A stretch of DNA of 64,000 nucleotides, from NCBI GenBank assembly GCA_902801465.1, contig CADCIH010000015.1, forward strand, positions 29,566 to 93,565, read 5' to 3'. Below, piece by piece: positions 42,480 to 49,523 of the stretch. The first letter of the stretch is position 1. Every line of letters starts with the position of its first letter. Source of the DNA: an uncultured Bacteroidia bacterium. GTDB lineage: Bacteria; Bacteroidota; Bacteroidia; Bacteroidales; F082. Both the position numbers and the translations under genes were made by a program. The notes beneath the pieces are model-generated. The model did no database searches and had not been told where the DNA came from. It worked only from the letters and a program-made list of their open reading frames with translations.

Positions 42480-43394
42480 ATGTCAAAAAACCAAATCAAC
42501 AAGTACGTCTGGCTCGTCGAAACTCTCTACAAAGCCAAGAAAATCACCTTGAAGGAAATCAATCAGAGATGGTTGGAAACAGATTTGAGCGAAGGATTGG
42601 AAATTCCGCGCCGCACTTTTGATAACTGGAAGAATGCGGCTGAAGAAATGTTCGGTCTTGTTATCCTATGCGACAAGCGCGATGGCGACCGCTACTACAT
42701 TGAGAATCGAGAAGTGCTTGAAGACGATGGGCTTCAACGGTGGCTTCTCAATACTATGTCGGTCAATAACACCTTGCTCGAAAACAAGTCTCTCAGTGAC
42801 CGCATCCTGTTAGAGAACATTCCTTCTGGTCAAGATTTCCTTGCTTTAGTCATGGAAGCCATGAAGAAAAGCAAGGTGATTAAAATCACCTATAAAGGCT
42901 ATTGGAGCGAACACGAACATACATTCCCCGTCGCTCCATATTGTATTAAGCTTTTCCGTCAACGATGGTACCTTGTGGGCAACAGCGTTTACGAGGATAA
43001 AATTCGCATTTATGCTCTTGACCGTGTTCAGAATATTGGCTTAACAAGTGAGCCATATAAATATCCTAACGATTTTAGCCCTGAGGTGTACTTTGAGGGC
43101 TATTTCGGAATCATTCATGATGATGACTGCTCCTTGGAGACAGTGAAGTTGAAAGTCTGTTCAGACCAAGCCAATTACATGCGTTCTTTGCCTATGCACC
43201 CCTCTCAGGAGGAGATGGAGCGCAACGACAATTATAGTGTCTTTGCTCTATATCTTCGTCCAACCTTTGATTTCCAGCAAGAACTCCTTTGGAACGCCGA
43301 TGCTCTTGAAGTCTTAGAGCCGATATGGCTCCGTAAAGAAATAGCTGGTAAAATCAAACGTATGTGGAACATGTATAAAGGCGACAAGAAATGA
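42480..43394 (+). CDS. WYL-domain transcriptional regulator
   Basis: A 304-residue protein of the type common in Bacteroidota. The N-terminal 90 residues form a winged helix (YVWLVETLYKAKKITLKEINQRWLETDLSEGLEIPRRTFDNWKNAAEEMFGLVILCDKRDGDRYYI). A WYL domain (about 120-220: SKVIKITYKGYWSEHEHTFPVAPYCIKLFRQRWYLVGNSVYEDKIRIYALDRVQNI) is expected to bind a ligand such as nucleic acid, and a WCX C-terminal part follows. WYL proteins (CapW, BrxR) repress anti-phage operons from inverted repeats in promoters. The gene's own promoter carries the GCCTGTGC palindrome found at four other promoters of this island. It overlaps the exonuclease gene by four bases. Confidence 0.9.
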   Translation: MSKNQINKYVWLVETLYKAKKITLKEINQRWLETDLSEGLEIPRRTFDNWKNAAEEMFGLVILCDKRDGDRYYIENREVLEDDGLQRWLLNTMSVNNTLLENKSLSDRILLENIPSGQDFLALVMEAMKKSKVIKITYKGYWSEHEHTFPVAPYCIKLFRQRWYLVGNSVYEDKIRIYALDRVQNIGLTSEPYKYPNDFSPEVYFEGYFGIIHDDDCSLETVKLKVCSDQANYMRSLPMHPSQEEMERNDNYSVFALYLRPTFDFQQELLWNADALEVLEPIWLRKEIAGKIKRMWNMYKGDKK

Positions 43395-43882
43395 AAGACT
43401 TTGCCGCTATCGATTTTGAGACCGCCAACTATCAGCGTTCTTCCGTTTGCTCTGTGGGAATTATCATCGTTCGTAATGGCGAATTTGTTGATTCGTATTA
43501 CTCCCTCATACAACCGGAACCTAACTACTACAACTATTGGTGTACTGAAGTTCATGGTCTCTGTCGTCAAGACACCGAAGACGCACCTGTGTTTCCCGTT
43601 GTGTGGAAACAAATCGAGCCTCTTATCAATGGCTTACCGTTGGTGGCTCACAACAGCCCTTTCGATGAAGGATGTTTGAAAGCCGTATTTCAGGTGTATC
43701 AGATGGATTATCCCGACTATGATTTCTTCGACACGTTGTGTGTATCTCGCCGTAAGCTTCCAGAGTTGGAAAACCATCAGTTGCAAACCGTAGCTGCGGC
43801 TTGTGGCTACAATCTTGAAAATCATCATCACGCATTGGCCGATGCTGAAGCTTGTGCTTGGATTGCAAGAGAACTACTATAA
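43391..43882 (+). CDS. DnaQ-like DEDDh 3'-5' exonuclease
   Basis: A 163-residue single-domain protein. Exo I: FAAIDFETAN (Asp8, Glu10); Exo II: PLVAHNSPFDEGCLKAVF (Asp); Exo III: LENHHHALADAEACAWIA with HxxxxD. It resembles the exonuclease epsilon subunit fold. The ATG overlaps the WYL stop (ATGA), so the two are co-translated. Pairing of a WYL regulator with such an exonuclease is frequent in Bacteroidota, which suggests the exonuclease may generate or clear the ligand of the WYL domain; that is inference. Confidence 0.9.
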   Translation: MKDFAAIDFETANYQRSSVCSVGIIIVRNGEFVDSYYSLIQPEPNYYNYWCTEVHGLCRQDTEDAPVFPVVWKQIEPLINGLPLVAHNSPFDEGCLKAVFQVYQMDYPDYDFFDTLCVSRRKLPELENHQLQTVAAACGYNLENHHHALADAEACAWIARELL

Positions 43883-43990
43883 GGTTCTTGGTGAAAGCCT
43901 CATCGGTTTCAAATAATAATTGAAAAGTATACCACCGTAATAATCGAGTGGTCCATCTCTAATACTCATCCTCCCCAAGGAAGAAGGTGG

Positions 43991-44041
43991 TCAACTTTCA
44001 AAGGTGAAATATTCGTCTTCCTCGAAGAAGAAATCATCCTG
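43991..44041 (-). repeat. Inverted remnant of the DUF2795 C-terminus
   Basis: The minus strand reads QDDFFFEEDEYFTFES-stop, against KDDFFFHEDEY-stop in the intact gene. The frame upstream is closed by a stop, so this is a fragment. Confidence 0.6.
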
Positions 44042-44194
44042 CTTTGAACATTAAGTGACACTTAAATAATTGAAACTACCTAGGTTAACTTATTTTGCTG
44101 TTTGATTAAAATACATCGAAATGAATGCAGTTATAAGCTACCCATTATTTAAACGTGGCCTTTGTAATTTATTGGTTTCCAGCTACTATCTCCA

Positions 44195-44283
44195 ATCTTC
44201 CACGAAGATGAGTACTAATTAGCAACTAACTGAAAATCAGTTAAATAAAGAAGATCCTTAGGTTAACTAAGGGTCTTTTTTTA
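44195..44283 (+). repeat. DUF2795 3'-end remnant with terminator (copy B)
   Basis: Reads IFHEDEY-stop (ending 44218), a small AACTGA...TCAGTT hairpin and the terminator GATCCTTAG-GTTAA-CTAAGGGTC plus T-run, in the same order and spacing as after the intact gene. Confidence 0.8.
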
Positions 44284-44417
44284 TTCCATTTTTGGCCGAT
44301 TTCGGGCCTCTTTTCGCGAAAAGTTAACCTAAATTGTACCTAATTATTCCTTTTTTTCTAAGAAGATGAATAGTAAAATAGCGGAGTTAGAAAGTGAAAA
44401 ACACAACAAAGACTTGT

Positions 44418-44819
44418 TCAGGCAACAATCAGTTCCTTGCCAAGTTTGTGAATGAAGTCCATGATTTCCTTCTCACGTGCTTTGGAGGGTTTCTTGAAGC
44501 CGTTGATGTAGTTGCGAAGAAGGGTCGGGTTCAATCCCATCAGCCGTGCGAATTCGGCAACGTTGATTTCCTTGTGCGTTAAGAAAAAGCGTTGCATGGC
44601 ACTTGGTTCAGCGTCATCGTATTCAAAGCTTTCAAAGCTGATGTCCTCGTCCAATCCACGCCAATGAATTCCGCCCATGCCAAATGTATATTGATTGCGT
44701 TCTTCATAGCTGGCTTCCTTTAGCCTTGGATACCAAAGCAGTGATTGCTTGTATTCTTTTCCGGTCTCGTCTTTACCATAAATGAAATCACTGTCAAACC
44801 AAATCTCTATGATCTTCAT
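44418..44819 (-). CDS. DUF2442 protein with C-terminal helix-turn-helix
   Basis: A 133-residue protein. Residues 1-80 (MKIIEIWFDSDFIYGKDETGKEYKQSLLWYPRLKEASYEERNQY) match the DUF2442 fold; residues 90-130 (LTHKEINVAEFARLMGLNPTLLRNYINGFKKPSKAREKEIMDFIHKLG) form an XRE-like HTH. Such proteins are usually antitoxins following a DUF4160 toxin gene; no DUF4160 gene is adjacent here, so it is an orphan. A promoter (GTTG, 20 bases, TATCTTTG at 44855-44848) and a GGAAGAAG RBS lie upstream. Confidence 0.8.
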   Translation of the reverse strand: MKIIEIWFDSDFIYGKDETGKEYKQSLLWYPRLKEASYEERNQYTFGMGGIHWRGLDEDISFESFEYDDAEPSAMQRFFLTHKEINVAEFARLMGLNPTLLRNYINGFKKPSKAREKEIMDFIHKLGKELIVA

Positions 44820-44847
44820 ATCACTTCTTCCTGATTATACTATGCTG

Positions 44848-44879
44848 CAAAGATAGGTATTATTTTCGATACCTGCAAC
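44848..44879 (-). promoter_or_regulatory. Promoter of the DUF2442 gene
   Basis: On the minus strand GTTG, a 20-base spacer and TATCTTTG (44855-44848) precede the ATG at 44819. Confidence 0.6.
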
Positions 44880-44974
44880 CGTTGGTGTTTTTACGATTAT
44901 GTCCGCAAATACGATGGTGACAATGTGTTAAGCAAAAAATATCTAATTTTGCAAATTGATAATCAACATTCGAC

Positions 44975-46185
44975 ATGAGACTACCAATCAACATAGAAGA
45001 ACTACTCAGTGGTCGTGCTGTGGAAGGCGACCGGATTGAATACAAGATAGGATGGAATCCTGATGCCATCTATCGTACCATCTGTGCCTTTGCCAACGAC
45101 TTTGATGAGACGGGTGGCGGCTATATTGTCGTAGGCGTGAAGGAGGAAAATGGCCGTGCCATACGGCCAGTAATAGGCGTTGATTCCAATAAGATAGAGC
45201 CTATCGAGAAGGAAATGGTGGGCTATAACAATCTGATTCGCCCTTATTATCAGCCTCGACTTTATATTGAGGAAGTGGATGGCAAGACCATCCTCGTTAT
45301 CAAGGTGTCGCCTGGCGAGCGCCGGCCTTACAAAGTACCGGATTTTATTACTGCCAAGCAAAAGACGTACAACTATTATATTCGGTACAATAGTAGTAGC
45401 ATTGTACCTAAGGGAGAATATGAACGTGAGCTGATTAACTTGGCAAACCGTGTGCCTTTCGATGACAGGGGCAATGACCAGATTAAGCTTACTGACATTT
45501 CGCCTTTGCTTTTGCATGACTATTTGGTAAAGGTGAAAAGCAGTCTTGCCGATGTGTCGTTGACCGACAAGATGGAGTTGGTTTTGGAGCAGATGGACTT
45601 GTTGGAACCTGTGCCTGAAGGTTGGCGCATCAAAAACGTGGCAGCGATGATGTTCTGTGAACGCCCTGACCGATTCTTCCGTCAATCGCAGGTGGACATT
45701 GTGTTGTTCCCTGAAGGTAGAGAGAAAAACCCCAACAATCTGATTGAGGTGGAACCAATCAGAGGGAGTGTGCCGATGATGATTGAAAAGACTTTGAGCT
45801 ACCTGCGCACCAATGTCATCAAAAAGCAGATCTTGAAGGGTCACCTCAAGCGACTATTGAGACGGATGAAGAACGGACATACTTTTTGATCGACATTCCA
45901 TGTCATCCCAAGTTCATTGCTGAACGAGTTGTTTTGAATGAGGATTTCATAAAAGATTTCATAAAAGATTTCATAAAAGAAAACAGAAAACAAATAACTG
46001 AACGTCAAGAAGATATATTGTTTATGATTGCCGAAGATGGCACGATGACTTCACAAAAGATTTCACAAAAGACAGGCGTGACGCAACGTACTATATTGAA
46101 TGATTTGAACAAATTACAATCCATGGGTATTATTGCCCGTGAAGGTGGACGCAAGACAGGATATTGGGTGGTAGTTACTCAATAA
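44975..46185 (+). pseudogene. AlbA_2 (Schlafen-like) ATP-binding protein gene with internal deletion and frameshift
   Basis: The first frame (44975-45889) encodes an AlbA_2 domain: RAVEGDRIEYKIGWNPDAIYRTICAFANDFDETGGGYIVVGVKEENG, PDFITAKQKTYNYYIRYNSSSIVPKGEYERELINLA and RIKNVAAMMFCERPDRFF. After NVIKKQI the family normally has about 110-130 residues of the AAA_4/GHKL-like part (an NA.HRDY motif and RNR..L...G); here these are absent. The frame instead meets the region that encodes SPQATIETDEERTYFLIDIPCHP, shifted by one base. The second frame (to 46185) has a triple FIKDFIKDFIKE repeat and a winged helix (RQEDILFMIAEDGTMTSQKISQKTGVTQRTILNDLNKLQSMG). It is almost certainly non-functional as a whole. 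Confidence 0.78.
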
Positions 46186-46688
46186 CGATCAAGATTACAA
46201 CTCGATAAACTCTTTTTCCCTGGGAAGATGAACATTAAGTGAAATTTGAATCAACCTCGATATCAGAATTGAATCACAATTAAGATATGTGATGCAAAAA
46301 AATGTAATTTGATGTAAATTAAAGCTAACCTAAAGTTGTACATAGCACCCGTAACTTATTGGTTTTCAAGGTTCTTCCTTTTCTTCCACGAGGACGAGTA
46401 TTGATCTGATAATCAACTGATTATCAATAAATTAAAGAGGTCGTTAGGTTAACTAACGGCCTTTTTTGTGTTCAAATAAGTAAAAACGTGTTAGTAAGTG
46501 GGACAGATTGTTAAAATAAGAAATGATGATTTTGCTTTATCATAGATTGACCTTGCATTTTACACGTTTTATACTCGAATTACACACGAATTACACTCAC
46601 TTTACACACGCTTTCTTTGTATAAATAATAGATACTCAGTTTGTTGTGATTCGATAAGCTGTTTTTCCACACACGAATTATACTCGAA
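46186..46688. other. Gene-free right edge of the island
   Basis: 503 bases without a gene. It holds a degenerate DUF2795 end (46,212-46,238, LFPWEDEH-stop), an AACCTAAAGTTGTACATA motif (46,325), the copy C remnant with terminator (46,381-46,468) and a decamer-rich stretch (46,556-46,690). Confidence 0.75.
46381..46468 (+). repeat. DUF2795 3'-end remnant with terminator (copy C, right boundary)
   Basis: Reads FFHEDEY-stop (46381-46404), then ACTGATTATCAA and the terminator GGTCGTTAG-GTTAA-CTAACGGCC plus TTTTTTG. The following bases (TGTTCAAATAAGT) also equal those after the intact gene's terminator, so homology extends over about 95 bases. Confidence 0.85.
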
Positions 46689-46690
46689 TT
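46556..46690. repeat. Decamer-rich segment ACWCGAATTA
   Basis: Repeated ACTCGAATTA, ACACGAATTA, ACTCACTTTA and ACACACG units occur twice: 46,572-46,612 and again at 46,670-46,700, the latter running into the last codons of the minus-strand AlbA_2 gene. Confidence 0.6.
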
Positions 46691-48371
46691 ACGCACGAAA
46701 TTCTGCCTTTCCTTTCTCTGTGAGATACCATTTCCGGTTAATCAACAAAAGACAACCATCCTTTGCCAATTTTGCCAAAACTCTTCCTAAATAGTCGTTT
46801 TTGGCTTTAGTGGTTTTTCCTGCGGGAAGAGTCTGTTCCAACGCTTCGTATGCGTCGGCTCGTTTAAAACCCACTTCTCCGGCATTGTGAGCCAGTTGCA
46901 GGATTAACTTGCGCAGAGCATCGAATGCTAGTCCCTTGTTGCGGGTGTATTGGGGAATTTGACGAGTGAGTTTTGCCACACCCAATGAAATAGTGAAATG
47001 TCCGCTCCGTCCTTCTATGAGCTTGCGTTCTCTCAAATGTTCAACAGCTTCTTTGGTGATGGGGCGACCTTTCTGAACGGCATCGAGCCAGATGCACTCT
47101 CTAAGAGTTAATTTGTCACTGCTTTTAAGCAATGCGGTATATTTCTCGTCCAGCATCTTTCCGTATATTGTCACCCCAACTGTGCGATTCTCATTGTCGA
47201 TGTCATAGTCTGGCATGGGGAAATAACGCTTGCGTTGTTCGGTGTAAATTTTCTTGATGCCTCTTCCGACGGTGTCAATCATGTTGAAATGAACCATGCC
47301 CTTACAAAGGCAGTCGTTTCGGTAGTGGAGTTGCGGGCCTTTATGTTCGAGAGCGTTCTCAATAGTTCCAGGGATGAATGAACCTCCATTGCCATAATAC
47401 AGACGGTCGGGACTTTCCACAAAAACGATTCTTTCCTGTAGAGTATAGTCTTGGTGGGCTATGGCGTTGTGCAGGACCTCGCGGATGGTGTAGTCGTCAT
47501 ATTGCTTCATGGTGTCGGGAAATAGCGTCCCTCCAGGCAGTTCGCGCATGGTTTTGTTCCTGATTTTCGCCAACACTTTATCCACGGTAAGCAGGAATGG
47601 GATAGTGAAATGCTCGTAGTCCTCTACGATGTCTTCTTCATCTTGTAGGGTCCAGGTAATCTGTGCCACGGCTGGGTGTATCTGGTCGAGAGCCTTGGGC
47701 TTGCCAAGCAGTAATATGGCTGCACGTGTAATCTGACCGTCGCGCATCATGTTGCTGTTGCTCAAAAATTCTTCCATGCTCCAACTATCGACTTCTTCGC
47801 CGGAGATATTTGAACCATGTACTTTCTTGTACATTACCCTGGCAGTGGCAAGCGCAAGATCATCCAAATCGTTGATGGAAGCACTGGGGACCAGTTGTGC
47901 GGACCAATCGGGAATGGGAGCTTGGTTTCGTATTTCGTCTCGTTTTGTTTGATTCAGAGGTTTCAGGCTTTCACCATCGCGAGCCCAGGCAATGCCTTTC
48001 CAGTGCATCACTGTGTTGCGAGGTGATGCGGGTACTTTAAACATCAACACCCTTTTGCCCTCAACCATTATCGGTTCGATTTCTCGGAAAATCAGATTGT
48101 CGGTGGTGTGTTGCGACATGTCATGTTTTAGTTTGTTCAATGACTGTTCACTGTCCTTAAAGCTGGTCCCGACTATCTCATGCGTTTTGTTTTCCACGCC
48201 AAACACAATCCATGCAAATTCTCGTTCACGCAGGTTTGCCTCGTTGCTAAGGGCCGAAAAGTATTTTCCCAACTCGTCAATGTCGTAGTTATTATGAGCT
48301 GCTTTAAACTCAACGATTTCGTTTTCCGAGTGCTCAAGTAGCTGCTTTAGTATTCCATGGTATGTCATCAT
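46689..48371 (-). CDS. AlbA_2/Schlafen-type protein with AAA_4 ATP-binding region
   Basis: A 560-residue protein (or 559 from the second Met). AlbA_2 domain at the N-terminus: ENEIVEFKAAHNNYDIDELGKYFSALSNEANLREREFAWIVFGVENKTHEIVGT. The AAA_4/GHKL-like part: YDDYTIREVLHNAIAHQDYTLQERIVFVESPDRLYYGNGGSFIPG and MVHFNMIDTVGRGIKKIY. The C-terminal 150 residues contain winged helices. It is intact, in contrast to the paralogue at 44,975. Such proteins are putative nucleic-acid-binding transcription regulators or anti-phage factors; the function here is unknown. It follows the TIR gene by about 50 bases on the same strand and may be co-transcribed. Confidence 0.82.
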   Translation of the reverse strand: MMTYHGILKQLLEHSENEIVEFKAAHNNYDIDELGKYFSALSNEANLREREFAWIVFGVENKTHEIVGTSFKDSEQSLNKLKHDMSQHTTDNLIFREIEPIMVEGKRVLMFKVPASPRNTVMHWKGIAWARDGESLKPLNQTKRDEIRNQAPIPDWSAQLVPSASINDLDDLALATARVMYKKVHGSNISGEEVDSWSMEEFLSNSNMMRDGQITRAAILLLGKPKALDQIHPAVAQITWTLQDEEDIVEDYEHFTIPFLLTVDKVLAKIRNKTMRELPGGTLFPDTMKQYDDYTIREVLHNAIAHQDYTLQERIVFVESPDRLYYGNGGSFIPGTIENALEHKGPQLHYRNDCLCKGMVHFNMIDTVGRGIKKIYTEQRKRYFPMPDYDIDNENRTVGVTIYGKMLDEKYTALLKSSDKLTLRECIWLDAVQKGRPITKEAVEHLRERKLIEGRSGHFTISLGVAKLTRQIPQYTRNKGLAFDALRKLILQLAHNAGEVGFKRADAYEALEQTLPAGKTTKAKNDYLGRVLAKLAKDGCLLLINRKWYLTEKGKAEFRA

Positions 48372-48420
48372 GTCGCCTTGGGTGTTTATTAGCTTGGTTT
48401 AATATGCCGGAAAGGTCGTG

Positions 48421-49206
48421 TTATTGGTTCTCATTAACCGTTTTGAAAAAATCAGTAGTTCTTTGGTTAAAACTAATCCATTCTTGCTTTATGTTGTAAA
48501 ACTCACAGAGTTCTTTGTACAATTCATCTAACTTGGCTTTGTCTGTTATATCAGCGGCTTGTTTTACAACATTAAGAAAGCCTATTTCATTAAATGACAA
48601 GTTTGGGAATTTAAAGGGTATCACTCGTTTTCCCTCCAAAGACCATGCGGCTCCCATTTCATTCTGACAAACTTCGCTTTTCCTATAGTTTTCTGAAATG
48701 AAGCATAGAATGAAATCGCAGCATTTCATGTTTGCTATAATTTCATTTCTGAAATCATCTCCTGTTCGAATAGCAGTGTGGTCCAAAGTGCAGAATATGT
48801 CATTTGGTTTGAAGCCACATCCAAGCATTAGTATTTCTTTTACAAAAGCATTGACAATGGTTGAATCGTTAGATGAATGGCTGATAAAGATTTTTTTTAC
48901 CCCGGTGCTTTGAGCGCTTGGCGTTTCAATGGCTATTAAGCAATCCAGAGTAGCGTCAATAGCACCTTGATGTAATAATCTGTTCGAATCATATTCATCC
49001 ATGTGCTTTTTTAAGTCTGAATGGATGGTAGGGTATTTTTCTCTGATTGCTTCACATAGTTCTTCCAATGCCTTTTCAAACAAAGATATATTACCGGTTA
49101 CAAGTCGAGAAATGCTGGTTGAATTAATGAACTTTGTTATCTTTATTTCGCTATCAGAGATATTTTTGCAATTTGTTGCTAAATTATAAATAGTATCTTT
49201 TTTCAT
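48421..49206 (-). CDS. TIR-domain protein
   Basis: A 261-residue protein. Residues 1-100 are helical and unassigned. Residues 103-235 are a bacterial TIR domain: KKIFISHSSNDSTIVNAFVKEILMLGCGFKPNDIFCTLDHTAIRTGDDFRNEIIANMKCCDFILCFISENYRKSEVCQNEMGAAWSLEGKRVIPFKFP. Glu183 in CQNEMGAAW is the likely NADase catalytic residue. TIR domains in bacteria often deplete or modify NAD+ on infection (Thoeris ThsB, SIR2/TIR effectors). No partner such as ThsA or a cyclase is adjacent; the AlbA_2 gene downstream is the only candidate. No signal peptide. Confidence 0.85.
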   Translation of the reverse strand: MKKDTIYNLATNCKNISDSEIKITKFINSTSISRLVTGNISLFEKALEELCEAIREKYPTIHSDLKKHMDEYDSNRLLHQGAIDATLDCLIAIETPSAQSTGVKKIFISHSSNDSTIVNAFVKEILMLGCGFKPNDIFCTLDHTAIRTGDDFRNEIIANMKCCDFILCFISENYRKSEVCQNEMGAAWSLEGKRVIPFKFPNLSFNEIGFLNVVKQAADITDKAKLDELYKELCEFYNIKQEWISFNQRTTDFFKTVNENQ

Positions 49207-49223
49207 TTTCGAATCCCCTCGTA

Positions 49224-49520
49224 TTAGTGTTGCAAAGATACGAAGTTACTTTGAATGTGAGGTTTAACCTTTTCTTTATCTTTTAGTTTGCAATATTTGT
49301 TAGTAATAATGAGTATATCGGGCTGAAACTTGAATTTTATTAAAGTTTCTCCCAGTTTTTTCTGTTCTCCAAAAAACAGAAGGATTATTGGATTCGGTTT
49401 GTGGAATGCGGATGCCAAAGCTAAGGGCATGTCACCTTGGTAATCCCCACGGGCACGCGAACCATATAGCAACAAGTGCGCGTCCTGTTCCAAATGGAAT
49501 CTTTGTTGATGGTAAAAGTG
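49224..49520 (-). pseudogene. Interrupted MNT nucleotidyltransferase remnant
   Basis: The minus strand reads RFHLEQDAHLLLYGSRARGDYQGD, the start of a minimal nucleotidyltransferase (GSRARGD). In intact members an SD(I/Y)DILI segment follows directly. Here an in-frame stretch of 37 residues (about 111 bases, MPLALASAFH...KFQP) intervenes before DILIITNKYCKLKDKEKVK, and the ORF ends soon after (stop at 49224). The N-terminus is missing too. MNT proteins are antitoxins of HEPN toxins; no HEPN gene remains. Confidence 0.55.
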
Positions 49521-49523
49521 TGA

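Larger units (their letters stand above)
43883..44417. other. Gene-free segment with DUF2795 3'-end remnants
   Basis: 535 bases without a gene. It contains an inverted remnant (43,991-44,041), an AGGTTAACTT motif (44,081), a direct remnant with terminator (44,195-44,283), an AAGTTAACCTAAA motif (44,320) and a further degenerate remnant (44,350-44,374). Confidence 0.75.
27861..46470. mobile_element. Genomic island bounded by DUF2795 3'-end repeats
   Basis: Between the DUF2795 gene and 46.47 kb the sequence is visibly AT-richer, contains broken genes and carries conflict-type genes (RavA-ViaA, PLD nuclease, AAA, DUF262, WYL). Both edges carry copies of the DUF2795 3' end: the gene itself (27,831-27,924) and 46,381-46,468, with a further copy at 44,195-44,283. 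This may be two stacked insertions (27.9-44.2 and 44.2-46.4 kb). No integrase, transposase or conjugation gene lies inside, so the mechanism is unknown and the boundaries are inferred. Confidence 0.5.

Noticed and set aside
30432-43882. BREX, DISARM, Wadjet or a classical restriction-modification system
   Set aside because: No methyltransferase, BrxC/PglZ, DrmAB or Jet/Mks components are present.
27861-46470. Integrative conjugative element or prophage
   Set aside because: No integrase, relaxase, mobilisation, type IV secretion or phage structural gene is found in the island.
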